A program made the translations under genes and the position numbers. The notes beneath the pieces were generated by a model. The model did not search any database and was not told where the DNA came from. It was given only the letters and a program-made list of their open reading frames with translations. A stretch of DNA of 64,000 nt, taken from contig JAIYDN010000084.1 of assembly GCA_027487485.1 (NCBI GenBank), positions 62,001 to 126,000 of the forward strand, given 5' to 3'. Every line of letters begins with the position of its first letter. The first letter of the stretch is position 1. Shown piece by piece: positions 46,429-54,557 of this stretch. This DNA comes from Planctomycetaceae bacterium. Its GTDB lineage: Bacteria > Planctomycetota > Planctomycetia > Pirellulales > Pirellulaceae.

Positions 46429-46902
46429 GTGCAAGGTCGGCGAAAGCGAGCGGAATTCCAACAAGTGAACCACGACAATAATCTTCCTGAAAAAGCCACG
46501 TCTCCAAACCAAGTGGGAGCAGGAAATCCAGCGTCTGCCGAGATAGATGCTCGAATTTATATGGCTGCTGAACGGACTTTTCTTGCATGGATTCGCACTG
46601 GGATCGCGTTAATGGGGTTCGGCTTCGTCGTGGCTCGTTTTGGGTTGTTTCTTCGGGAGTTAACCATCGCCGGAACGCAACAGAAATTGCCAAGCACCGG
46701 ATTCTCGCTTCCCATCGGAATTGGCTTAATCGCCTTTGGAATCATCGTGAACATTGTTTCCGTTATACGTCATCGCAGATACATTGATGCCATTGATCGC
46801 AATAGCTTTAGGTCGGCATTCGGATCGACATTCGCAATTTGGGTCGCTTTCTTGCTGGCTCTCGTCGGACTGGCGATGGCTTTGTATCTCGCAAGTCTTT
46901 AG
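46429..46902 (+). CDS. DUF202 (YidH-like) membrane protein
   Basis: 157 residues from a GTG at 46429; a second GTG 13 codons later is also possible. After a polar N-terminal tail of about 40 residues comes the DUF202 hallmark AAERTFLAWIRTGIALMGFG, followed by three membrane segments (VVARFGLFL, SLPIGIGLIAFGIIVNIVSV, FAIWVAFLLALVGLAMALYL). Function of the family is not known. It is 16 bp after the exporter ATPase, the last gene of the rightward run. Confidence 0.85.
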   Translation: MQGRRKRAEFQQVNHDNNLPEKATSPNQVGAGNPASAEIDARIYMAAERTFLAWIRTGIALMGFGFVVARFGLFLRELTIAGTQQKLPSTGFSLPIGIGLIAFGIIVNIVSVIRHRRYIDAIDRNSFRSAFGSTFAIWVAFLLALVGLAMALYLASL

Positions 46903-46978
46903 ATTTTGCCAGGGGGCTACACTTCCAAGGTTACATTGGCACCGGTCACTGCAACCTAAGGGATCGGCGGAGTTGCTG

Positions 46979-47737
46979 CTACTTGCTAAATCGAAGCAGA
47001 TAGTTCTCGGTGAATCCATCGATTGCGACTTCCTCTTCAAACTGGAACCCCGCATCGATGATCTCTTGCTTGAAAGTTTCGAGCGGTGCGCGAATATGTC
47101 CTAGAAGCCATTGCTTGCGCTCGCGGCTCACATCGGGCTCGCGATTAAAGTCGACGACAACCAGCTTGCCCCCTGCACGCATGGCGTGGTAAATCGATTT
47201 CAGGGAACTCTCCGGATACTCGAAATGATGGTAAACGTCACAAATGAAAGCACGGTCAATGACATTCTCCTTCAAATTGACATCGCGATCAGAGCAAAGC
47301 ACCACTTCCACATTCTCTAATTTTTCTTCTTTGGCTCGATCGCGCAGATGCTTAAAGAACTTGGGGGAGATGTCGATTGCAAAGACCTTTCCCTCGTTGC
47401 CCACACTGCGGGAAAGCGGACGTAGATAAAGTCCGGTACCAGAGCCTACGTCGGCGACCGCCATTCCAGGCTGAAGTTGCAGGGCTGCCAAGATCTGTTC
47501 GCGGCAAGCGAAGACCTCCCGACTTTCGACCTCAAATCGCTTAATGAAGTCTTCCACGTTCATGTTGGGATCGAGAAAACTATCGTTGATCCCAGAGGGA
47601 AGATTGGCAGCCCGTTTCCCCTCTTCTTGGGTCGCGCTGTTGTCACCAGCATCTTGCCCAAACCCGCAGGTTCCAAGGAGTGACACGAAAACAAAGACCA
47701 GCGTGATTGATTTTGAAAGCGAAGCAAACATTGCCAT
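46979..47737 (-). CDS. Exported class I SAM-dependent methyltransferase-like protein
   Basis: 252 residues. The N-terminus has a signal peptide (SITLVFVFVSLLGTCGFGQ), with either of two near Met starts (47737 or 47731). The methyltransferase fold has motif I VADVGSGTGLYLRPLSR, VFAIDISPKFFKHLRDR, VLCSDRDVNLKEN and HHFEYPESSLKSIYHAMRAGG. The core is of the UbiE/ArsM-like kind. Methyl donor outside the cytoplasm is not expected, so an exported copy is odd; either it stays as a membrane-anchored cytoplasmic enzyme or it has lost catalysis. Convergent with the DUF202 gene. Confidence 0.78.
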   Translation of the reverse strand: MAMFASLSKSITLVFVFVSLLGTCGFGQDAGDNSATQEEGKRAANLPSGINDSFLDPNMNVEDFIKRFEVESREVFACREQILAALQLQPGMAVADVGSGTGLYLRPLSRSVGNEGKVFAIDISPKFFKHLRDRAKEEKLENVEVVLCSDRDVNLKENVIDRAFICDVYHHFEYPESSLKSIYHAMRAGGKLVVVDFNREPDVSRERKQWLLGHIRAPLETFKQEIIDAGFQFEEEVAIDGFTENYLLRFSK

Positions 47738-47850
47738 TCTCGTGTGCAGTGAAAGTGCGTATCGGTGAAGGCATCCAGTATAGCAGTTCCTGCAACTTTC
47801 GTCCTACCATACCGAAGAGGAAGATTATCGCACGGCGATCGGGCCATACG

Positions 47851-49014
47851 TCAGGGGGTGCATTCTTCGATGTAGACGTCCACTTGCTGGCCCGTGATTG
47901 CGTCGATTTCTGTTGGTAGCACGGAATAGATGATTTGAAGAACTCGGGTATCCACTCGTTCGCTGACGCCACCATTGAGCGTCTTTTTAGGTATGACGTA
48001 GGGTTCAATGCGTACAAAGTCCAATGCCACTTTCACCTCCGGGCGACCTCGAACCGACGCATAGGCCTTGGCCTTGGATTGAAATCGAGGAATCTCCGAT
48101 TCGTCAATGTCCACACGAATATGCAAAGGGTTGGTAACGCCCAGGGTCACCAAGGGCGTTGCAAGAATTGCCGCTGGCGCAAACTCACCCGCCCGAATTT
48201 TGACTTGCAAGACGGTCGCATCGATCGGAGAAAGGATGGTTCTGAGCTGCAGCTCGACTTCTTCTTTAGCGACCTGAGCGGCAGCTTGATCGACAGCGGA
48301 TTGCTGAACCAGAATGGTCGGCGAAGAATCCTTACCGTCAAGGAGATCCAGCTTTCCCTTGGCATCGCGAAGATTGGCTTCGGCTTCCAAGACACGCGAG
48401 TCCGCCAAAAGCACGTTCAGCCTACGCATCTCAAGTTCTTCCATGGATAGCCCCTTGTCGCCGATTTTCTCAGCTCGCATCAGTTCCTGCTTAGCGTTCC
48501 AACGAGTCGCCGTGCTTTGATCGACCATGGCTTGAGCGGATTCCACTCGCGCTCGTGCGGGCGCGATTTGCCCCTGGGATTCAAGGAGCTTGGCTCGCTG
48601 AGCCGCAAGATTCGACTTAGCAACTTGCAAATTCGCTTGCGCTGCGCGATCGTCGATCACCAGCAATGCATCCCCTTTCTTTACTTGATCGCCTGTCTTC
48701 ACTTTCACCGAAGTGACGATTCCTGGCACTTGCGAGCCGATCGAAATGGCTTCACCCGCTGGTTCAATCAATCCGATGCCGCCGATATATCGAGTTTGGT
48801 TGTTAGCATCGCCTGCACCACTTGCCGATGTCAGCTTCATTTCTTTGGAGACGGCCACAGGCTCGCTACCAGGCAACGTCGGCGGCGAAAACCGAACGTC
48901 GGTCTCTTTGGATTGGGGCGAGTTCTTGCGAATCAAGATTGTTCCCCATATCAACATGGCCAGAGCCAATCCGACCGTTCCGATTGCGAATGCCTTCTTC
49001 AATAAAGCGACCAT
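47851..49014 (-). CDS. HlyD/DevB-type adaptor (exporter 2)
   Basis: 387 residues from the ATG at 49014 (MVALLKKAFAIGTVG), with GAAGG upstream; the longer frame to 49089 is unlikely. One membrane anchor, then GLIEPAGEAISIGSQVPGIV and ILSPIDATVLQVKIRAGEF as the two lipoyl half-motifs around a coiled coil (about 115-225). The DevB pattern continues with FRIEPYVIPKKTL-like text near the end and TGQQVDVYIEE. It completes the DevBCA-type exporter with the two genes upstream, whose order here is permease-ATPase-adaptor. Confidence 0.9.
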   Translation of the reverse strand: MVALLKKAFAIGTVGLALAMLIWGTILIRKNSPQSKETDVRFSPPTLPGSEPVAVSKEMKLTSASGAGDANNQTRYIGGIGLIEPAGEAISIGSQVPGIVTSVKVKTGDQVKKGDALLVIDDRAAQANLQVAKSNLAAQRAKLLESQGQIAPARARVESAQAMVDQSTATRWNAKQELMRAEKIGDKGLSMEELEMRRLNVLLADSRVLEAEANLRDAKGKLDLLDGKDSSPTILVQQSAVDQAAAQVAKEEVELQLRTILSPIDATVLQVKIRAGEFAPAAILATPLVTLGVTNPLHIRVDIDESEIPRFQSKAKAYASVRGRPEVKVALDFVRIEPYVIPKKTLNGGVSERVDTRVLQIIYSVLPTEIDAITGQQVDVYIEECTP

Positions 49015-49039
49015 GATCGAACCTTCAAAACTGTGATTG

Positions 49040-49789
49040 TTAGATTTCTTGAGACGAACGTCCCGATTGAACCGATAGGATTTGACCATCGGACATGGTC
49101 ACAATTCGATCGGCGAACGAATAGATTCTGGAGTCATGCGTCACCACGACGACAGCTCGCCCGGGCGCACTGGCCAGTTCTTGCAACATGGTCATCACGG
49201 CATGCCCAGTCTGAGCGTCCAACGATGCCGTGGGCTCGTCGCATATCACCAATCGCGGTTCATGGACCAATGCTCGCGCGATGGCAATCCGCTGTTGCTG
49301 CCCACCTGAAAGTTGATTGGGATACTTGGTTCTGTGCTTGCCCATTTCTAGACGCTCCAATAGCTCGCTCGCCTTCCGAACCGCTTTGCTTAAAGACATG
49401 CCTTGTACTACTAAGGGAACGGCAGCGTTCTCGGCCGCGGTTAAGGCCGGCAGTAGGTTGAACTGTTGGAAAATGAACCCGAGTTGCGTAGATCGAAAAC
49501 GCACTAATTTCCCGCTGGCCATTTTGCTTGTCTTTTCACCAAACAGCTCGACGGTTCCTTCGTTAGGCCGAAGCAAACCCGCGATAACGGAAATAAGAGT
49601 CGTCTTGCCGCATCCACTGGGTCCGACCAAAAAAGTGGTTTCTCCCGTTTGGATATCCAGATCGATGCCTCGAAGGACGCGAATTTTAGCCTGGCCCGAA
49701 CCGAACTCTTTTACCACGCCTCGGCAGTGGACGGCCAATTGCGTTGCCGAATCCTTTTCGTTAGCGAGCATCTCGTTTTCTATTTGCAT
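49040..49789 (-). CDS. ABC transporter ATP-binding protein, DevA-type (exporter 2)
   Basis: 249 residues from the ATG at 49789, 4 bp past the permease stop; an alternative start at 49825 would overlap that gene. Walker A VGPSGCGKTTL, signature LSGGQQQRIAIARAL, Walker B LVICDEPTASLD, and the switch His in VVVVTHDSRIY. N-terminal ~30 residues are polar and may be dispensable. It powers the adjacent FtsX-type permease. Confidence 0.93.
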   Translation of the reverse strand: MQIENEMLANEKDSATQLAVHCRGVVKEFGSGQAKIRVLRGIDLDIQTGETTFLVGPSGCGKTTLISVIAGLLRPNEGTVELFGEKTSKMASGKLVRFRSTQLGFIFQQFNLLPALTAAENAAVPLVVQGMSLSKAVRKASELLERLEMGKHRTKYPNQLSGGQQQRIAIARALVHEPRLVICDEPTASLDAQTGHAVMTMLQELASAPGRAVVVVTHDSRIYSFADRIVTMSDGQILSVQSGRSSQEI

Positions 49790-49793
49790 CAGG

Positions 49794-50963
49794 CTAACCT
49801 CGAAATACGATTGCGGGTTCGACAAACAAAACTCGGCGAAGGGCCACCATCGAAGCTAAAGCGATGATGGCAGCAGCGACGCCCCCAGAGGCGATTGCGA
49901 TTTGCCATGGCAAATAGAAGCCTGCAAAATTTGCATCTCGACCCGCAAACTCGAAGAACATTGCGGCTGCACCGAGCCCGAATCCGTAGCCCACGAACCC
50001 CACCACCAGGGCTTGCAAGGCAACCATCCCAATGAGCACGTAGTTGCTTGTGCCAATAGCTTTTAGGACAGCGAAATGCTTCAGGTTTTCAAGCACGAAT
50101 AGATTGAACATCAGGCCAACAACGCAAACGCCGACAATGATCCCGAGGGCAATGACCGTCCCGAAACTGATGGGTATACCGGTGTTGTCGATAATGTACT
50201 GGATCGCTTTGTCCCGAAACTCGGTTGACGACAAAGCCATGAGCCCAGTTTGCGATTCAATCCGATCCGTGACTTCTTGGATCGAGTAGGAAGGTGCGGT
50301 TCGAACCAGCAAAAAAGACAACTGATTGCGTCCATTGTTGGTATACGAAAGCGCTTGGGAATAGCGAGTGTAGAAGGTGATGGACGAAGTGAACTTGGGC
50401 GAGTCTTTAATGATCGCAACAACGACAGCCCTTCGATCGTTCAGTTCCACGGTGTTCCCGATCGAAATTTCTTCCCCTTTCCAAACCTTGCCAAAACCAT
50501 CTTGATTCACCGCCACAGCGTCTGGCTTCCGCAAATCTTCAGCAGATCCTAAGACAAAGTTCGCGGGAATACCGATCATCGACTGATCGTCGGCTCCCAC
50601 CAAAAGTGCAGATTCCAGTTGCCCGGTTTGCGTGCGAACCGTCGCCATCGCTTTGAAATAAGGGACCGCCCATTGCACCCCTTCGACACCCCGAACGCGC
50701 CCCAGTTCGGTATCTCGGAGCGGGAAAACCGTGTCCAGGTTTTTGACGCCTGGATCCATCACCCAAACGTTGGCTTCCGGAACATCATCGATCAAAGCGC
50801 CGCCCCGCGATAGCAGTCCAAGGAAGATGCCCATCTGCTGATTGATGAGCAAAGTCGAAAACGCCACGCCGATCACCAACCCCATATACTTGGCTTGGTC
50901 GTTGAAGAGCATTTTTAGGGCGATTCGCCACATGTTGCTTGCATTTCCAGAAGTTGGTACCAT
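49794..50963 (-). CDS. ABC transporter permease, DevC-type FtsX protein (exporter 2)
   Basis: 389 residues from 50963; an ATG at 50933 with a better ribosome site (GGAAA) is also possible. N-terminal membrane segment (YMGLVIGVAFSTLLINQQMG), a periplasmic domain (about 45-260), then C-terminal segments (IALGIIVGVCVVGLMFNLFV, ALVVGFVGYGFGLGAAAMFF, IAIASGGVAAAIIALASMVA). Closer to the cyanobacterial DevC pattern than to MacB. Expression is probably controlled by the TetR-family regulator encoded divergently, through the palindrome 12 bp upstream. Confidence 0.9.
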   Translation of the reverse strand: MVPTSGNASNMWRIALKMLFNDQAKYMGLVIGVAFSTLLINQQMGIFLGLLSRGGALIDDVPEANVWVMDPGVKNLDTVFPLRDTELGRVRGVEGVQWAVPYFKAMATVRTQTGQLESALLVGADDQSMIGIPANFVLGSAEDLRKPDAVAVNQDGFGKVWKGEEISIGNTVELNDRRAVVVAIIKDSPKFTSSITFYTRYSQALSYTNNGRNQLSFLLVRTAPSYSIQEVTDRIESQTGLMALSSTEFRDKAIQYIIDNTGIPISFGTVIALGIIVGVCVVGLMFNLFVLENLKHFAVLKAIGTSNYVLIGMVALQALVVGFVGYGFGLGAAAMFFEFAGRDANFAGFYLPWQIAIASGGVAAAIIALASMVALRRVLFVEPAIVFRG

Positions 50964-50974
50964 GCTTACTTACT

Positions 50975-51001
50975 ACACCGAACTATGACATAATACGGTG
51001 T
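50975..51001. promoter_or_regulatory. 27-bp palindromic operator between devC-like and tetR genes
   Basis: ACACCG (50975-50980) and CGGTGT (50996-51001) are the arms of a nearly symmetric 27-bp sequence; the inner TATGACATA is also symmetric, and only two base pairs break the symmetry apart from the central base. It lies in the divergent spacer and overlaps possible -10 sequences of both directions (CATAAT on plus, TATTAT on minus). It is the expected kind of site for the TetR-family protein encoded next to it. Confidence 0.7.
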
Positions 51002-51015
51002 TTAAATCGAATCAG

Positions 51016-51702
51016 ATGACACAATTACGGAATTCAGACGAAAAAATGCAAAATTCGGAATCCCAAGGAGCCCGTCGTCCACGCGGCCGCCCCAAAGACG
51101 ACTCGTTGCGTCTGCGGATTCTGAAATGCGCCACAGACTCCTTTTTGGAGCATGGCTACCAAGCGGTTTCTATGGATGCTATCGCGGAAGCGGCAGAGGT
51201 TTCCAACAGAACCGTCTATAGCCATTTTGAAAACAAAGAGCGACTGCTTGCTGCGGTCTTTCGGCACGAGGCAGAACGGCTTCGGCCTCATTTTTCGGGA
51301 AACGCGATTAGCACCTCTTCCGAATTCGAATCGGCTCTTCAAAATTTTGGCGAGCAGTTTGTCGGACTGCTGACGCATCCAACGATCAACGGGATGGGCA
51401 GAGTGATGGTCGAGGAGGCACGGAGGCACCCTGAGATGGCAAAAGAGTTTTACGCATGGGGGCCAACCCAAACCGAGAATCAGCTAGTGGACTTTATCGA
51501 GTTCGGTAAGCAACACGGTTGGCTATTTACAGCAGATTGTAGGCTTGCGGCACAGCAACTGCTCGCACTTTGGCAAGGCATTTGGCACTTCAAGCAACAG
51601 CTTGGCCTTGCCAAGAGATTGAGCACGAAGAAGATTACAGTTCATGTGAAGGAGTCGTTGCAGTTATTCCTTGATGGTGTAGGTCGACCGGGCCACGGCT
51701 GA
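51016..51702 (+). CDS. TetR/AcrR-family transcriptional regulator
   Basis: 228 residues from the ATG at 51016; a GTG at 50998 lies inside the operator and an ATG at 51046 is also possible. Basic arm RRPRGRPKDDSLR, then the TetR helix-turn-helix DAIAEAAEVSNRTVYSHFENKERLL (core AEAAEVSNRTVYSHF, about residues 55-70). The C-terminal ligand-binding domain (about 80-225) is helical. Probably represses the divergent DevBCA-type exporter until an exported compound or signal binds. Ligand unknown. Confidence 0.92.
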   Translation: MTQLRNSDEKMQNSESQGARRPRGRPKDDSLRLRILKCATDSFLEHGYQAVSMDAIAEAAEVSNRTVYSHFENKERLLAAVFRHEAERLRPHFSGNAISTSSEFESALQNFGEQFVGLLTHPTINGMGRVMVEEARRHPEMAKEFYAWGPTQTENQLVDFIEFGKQHGWLFTADCRLAAQQLLALWQGIWHFKQQLGLAKRLSTKKITVHVKESLQLFLDGVGRPGHG

Positions 51703-51713
51703 CCCTCAACTGC

Positions 51714-51866
51714 ATTGCCTTGTGTCTTCCTTCCGTGCGTTCCGTGGTTCCCCAATAGGTTCTTGGATCAAGCGAGTGGCCTGTGTAGTGCCGGTGCATA
51801 TAATTTGAGTTGTAGAGTCGCTGCAAGCTTCATGAACAGTTGAGGACAACTGTTCGACATTGTAGA
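51714..51866. repeat. Direct repeat copy 1 in the tetR/DUF4139 spacer
   Basis: Starts ATTGCCTTGTGTCTTCC and runs through TATAATTTGAGTTG into the twin-hairpin element. A related copy lies at 52073-52236. It differs in that copy 1 lacks the long left arm of the inverted repeat seen before copy 2. Part of the 535-bp convergent gap 51703-52237, in which I see no gene. Confidence 0.8.
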
Positions 51867-51902
51867 GCAGTTGTCCTCAACTGCTTGGAACTGCCAGACA
51901 GG
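51820..51902. repeat. Dispersed twin-hairpin repeat, best copy C
   Basis: CAGTTGAGGACAACTG (51837-51852) and CAGTTGTCCTCAACTG (51868-51883) are exact reverse complements separated by 15 bases. Each is also a hairpin on its own (stem CAGTTG/CAACTG). Flanked by the same GCTGCAAGCTTCATGA start and AACTGCCA end as copy B beside recA, about 41.6 kb away. Confidence 0.9.
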
Positions 51903-52035
51903 TTCCCATCTCAAAAACACTAACGAGATCTTAACGTTTCCATTGTGTTTTCGAACATTCAATCTGGCGTCTAGTGCCTCCAGTCGTGATTGCAAAATGG
52001 AGGATGACTGCAAGCTTCAGGATGAGATAGTAATG

Positions 52036-52117
52036 ACCACAGAACACACCGAACACACGGAAAAAGAGCCTGATTGCCTTGTGTCTTCCTTCTGTGTGTT
52101 CAGTATGTTCCGTGGTT
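52036..52117. repeat. Long imperfect inverted repeat ACCACAGAACACAC type
   Basis: 52036-52062 (ACCACAGAACACACC start) pairs with 52091-52117 (ending GTTCCGTGGT) at 23 of 27 positions, around a loop of about 28 bases. The right arm belongs to direct-repeat copy 2. Reminiscent of noncoding repeats seen in many environmental planctomycete genomes, but the family was not checked. Confidence 0.75.
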
Positions 52118-52236
52118 CCCTAATCGGTTCTTGCACCGACCGAGTGGTCTGTGTGTACTGCCGGTGCGTATAATTTGAGTTGGAACATCGTTGCAAGCTT
52201 CATGAACAGTTGAGGCCAACTGTTCGACATTGTAGA
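52073..52236. repeat. Direct repeat copy 2 with twin-hairpin remnant D
   Basis: Starts ATTGCCTTGTGTCTTCC like copy 1 and ends with GTTGCAAGCTTCATGAACAG and one hairpin (CAGTTGAGGCCAACTG, 52207-52222 region) at 52190-52236. The second hairpin of the element is missing. It ends one base before the TAG stop of the leftward DUF4139-like gene at 52238. Confidence 0.8.
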
Positions 52237-52237
52237 T

Positions 52238-54370
52238 CTATGGCGTGGGTATTGACTCTCTTTCAAGCTTTACTGCCTTTAGCTCACTACTTGCATTTTC
52301 TAATTCGTCCTCGAGTGCAGATAGTCTTTTGACGTAGCGTGCACGAAGATCATCGTCCCCTATCAGGGCTTTTAGAAGCTCTTGAATTCTCTTCTGCTGC
52401 CGCTCGATCTGATCGATCGATTCCATCAGCGTTCTGATCTTTTTATCCAAGGCCAAGATCTTGGCTGCTGTAGATTTATGGCTTTCTTGCCGCTCGATCC
52501 AGCCGGTTACTAGCTCGGCCATGGCTATCGGCAGATCCCTACGTTTTTTTAGATCGACAAGTCTCTCATAAGGTGAATCGGCGTTCCATTCGCTAAGGCT
52601 TGATCGCGTTTCACGAACATCCAAATTGGTTTTGCTGTTACCTTTGGCGATTGTCTCGTATCGAAAAATGTCTTTTTGCTTACCAATGGTATCCGCCTTA
52701 GCCGGATCAGGCCCCCACGTTCCGTCGCGCTGAGCATGCTCGATCACGACCGTCTTGGACTCTGGACTTTCGTTCTGCAGAACGTAGCGATACACTCGCT
52801 CATAGCTTGTGCGTTCGTAAATCCATTCCGACTTCTGATTCGTGGCAATCTCCCATTTGGAAGGAAGCTGCTTCTCGACCAACGCCTCGCTAGAGACAGA
52901 AATGGATCGATCTAAAGCGTAGGTTACCAATTGAGGTACGCCGGACACCAATCTCGGAAACATTACGTCCCCCAAATATCCTTGATCATTCCAAACGGAC
53001 CCTGGCCCTGGCATCAATTGATAGCCATCGAGCAAAGTGATTTCGAATGCAGCAAAGGCATGTTCGCGATGCATCTGGGCAAGGTGAACCGCAACAGGTC
53101 GGATTTGATGGGGAATCTTTGGAAGAAAGACCGTCTGGGATGCCATCGCTTTCAAAGAAACATTGGGGACGCAAATTTTCACACGTTCGCCAATCAGCTC
53201 GCTCGCCATCGCATCCACGGTGAAGCTCATACCCAGCCGTTTTGAAAAGGGATCATTCGAATCACTCGCGCCGAGCTTCGTCCCCGTTTCTTGTGGGGCG
53301 GTAACCACCAGACTCAATCCAGTAGCACCACCCATGTTGCCCGCCATACCGCCCATGCCACCCATACCACCGCCAAAACCAGAGTTCCCAGAGCTAGAAA
53401 TGAAAGGGTCCAGCTTGGAATTGGAAGCATCCGCCACAATCTGAAGTGGGCGTTCCTGTTTTGAGCCTGCTGATAATAAAGGAGGAGCGGCTGAAAAAAG
53501 TGTGGGCACTTCTATATTGTCTCGATAGGTTTGCTGCACTTGAGACAACGCGGAATGAAAACCAAGCGGTTGGTCAATCACTAACACCAGTTCGATATCG
53601 TTCCAATCGATACCCGAATTGTTGTCGATGACTGCCGAGGCGACCAACTGAAAATGATCATCGATCTTTGCAATACGGTACGAGCAACGCCAAGGAGCCG
53701 ATTCCGTTTGAAAAGCAACAGCGGCAGGCCCTGGATCTTTCTTCGTGAGCTTCAGGTTAACAGGCAGGCGATCCACACCGGATCGCCCTAGTTTGAGTAG
53801 AGCTCGCTCAAAACCTTCTTTCATTTTCGGGTCGGCCAGCGTGACAATGGACTCATGATTCATCTCCATTTGTTCGAGACCATTTTCCGTACTAAGCGTC
53901 AGAAGCTCAATTTCTATGTTGCCGTTGGGTGTCGCTTGGGTTTGTAATTCCAGCGAGACAATTCTACCAACACGAACTTTGGATCCGTCCTGAACCGATA
54001 CTTCAACGCCGATCATGCCTTGAAGGATCTCCGAACGCGTTGCTGTTGAATCCGTTTGGAATGCCAAATGATTATGGTCGGTTTGATTGGCTTCTATATT
54101 GTAATGGACTCGCCCACTTTCAAACCCTTTCAGCACGAGCGACTTCAATAGATCATCCAGTTCATGCGGCAACAGATCTAAAGATAGCTCCGTCTCCGAA
54201 GTATTCTTCGATTGATATTCAAGGATCCCTAGCCCAGCTGGAAACAGTTCGACACGTCTGAGACCAAGCGGTTCATTAGGTTCAGAGCTCCTTAGTTCGC
54301 AAATGGCATACGGCCTTAGTATCGCAATCACAAGTATCAAAACAAACCATGGTGATGCACTTTTGAACAT
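52238..54370 (-). CDS. DUF4139-like secreted protein
   Basis: 710 residues from the ATG at 54370 (MFKSASPWFVLILVIAIL), with GAGG upstream; an extension to 54418 is possible but the signal peptide fits this start. After the signal come the family-like blocks RRVELFPAGLGILEYQ, LLPHELDDLLKSLVL and SAPWRCSYRIAKIDDHFQLV, which recall DUF4139 (mucoidy inhibitor MuiA-like) proteins. A Gly/Met-rich stretch (GFGGGMGGMGGMAGNMGG) sits in the middle, and a C-terminal coiled coil of about 90 residues ends it (DKKIRTLMESIDQIERQQKR). Cell-envelope location likely; function unknown. It is divergent from the STN-like gene. Confidence 0.7.
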   Translation of the reverse strand: MFKSASPWFVLILVIAILRPYAICELRSSEPNEPLGLRRVELFPAGLGILEYQSKNTSETELSLDLLPHELDDLLKSLVLKGFESGRVHYNIEANQTDHNHLAFQTDSTATRSEILQGMIGVEVSVQDGSKVRVGRIVSLELQTQATPNGNIEIELLTLSTENGLEQMEMNHESIVTLADPKMKEGFERALLKLGRSGVDRLPVNLKLTKKDPGPAAVAFQTESAPWRCSYRIAKIDDHFQLVASAVIDNNSGIDWNDIELVLVIDQPLGFHSALSQVQQTYRDNIEVPTLFSAAPPLLSAGSKQERPLQIVADASNSKLDPFISSSGNSGFGGGMGGMGGMAGNMGGATGLSLVVTAPQETGTKLGASDSNDPFSKRLGMSFTVDAMASELIGERVKICVPNVSLKAMASQTVFLPKIPHQIRPVAVHLAQMHREHAFAAFEITLLDGYQLMPGPGSVWNDQGYLGDVMFPRLVSGVPQLVTYALDRSISVSSEALVEKQLPSKWEIATNQKSEWIYERTSYERVYRYVLQNESPESKTVVIEHAQRDGTWGPDPAKADTIGKQKDIFRYETIAKGNSKTNLDVRETRSSLSEWNADSPYERLVDLKKRRDLPIAMAELVTGWIERQESHKSTAAKILALDKKIRTLMESIDQIERQQKRIQELLKALIGDDDLRARYVKRLSALEDELENASSELKAVKLERESIPTP

Positions 54371-54557
54371 GAAAGACCTCGCGATGCAACAAGAAACCGA
54401 ACCGATGCGTGAACTCACGCCCCAGGAAACCTATCAATCGCAAGTTGAGTGCCAAAGCCATCTCGTGTTCTTGAACTTTCGACAACTGGCGCATCATTTG
54501 CATAACTCCCTCGTCCATCAGGATGGCTATCAATAACTACGCGAGGAGAACCTATAC

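Noticed and set aside
50998-51015. GTG start for the TetR regulator at 50998
   Set aside because: The GTG lies within the operator palindrome and probably at or before the transcription start; ATG 51016 is preferred.
54303-54536. 77-residue rightward frame between the DUF4139-like and STN-like genes
   Set aside because: It covers the start and likely promoter of the leftward gene; no domain or ribosome site supports it.
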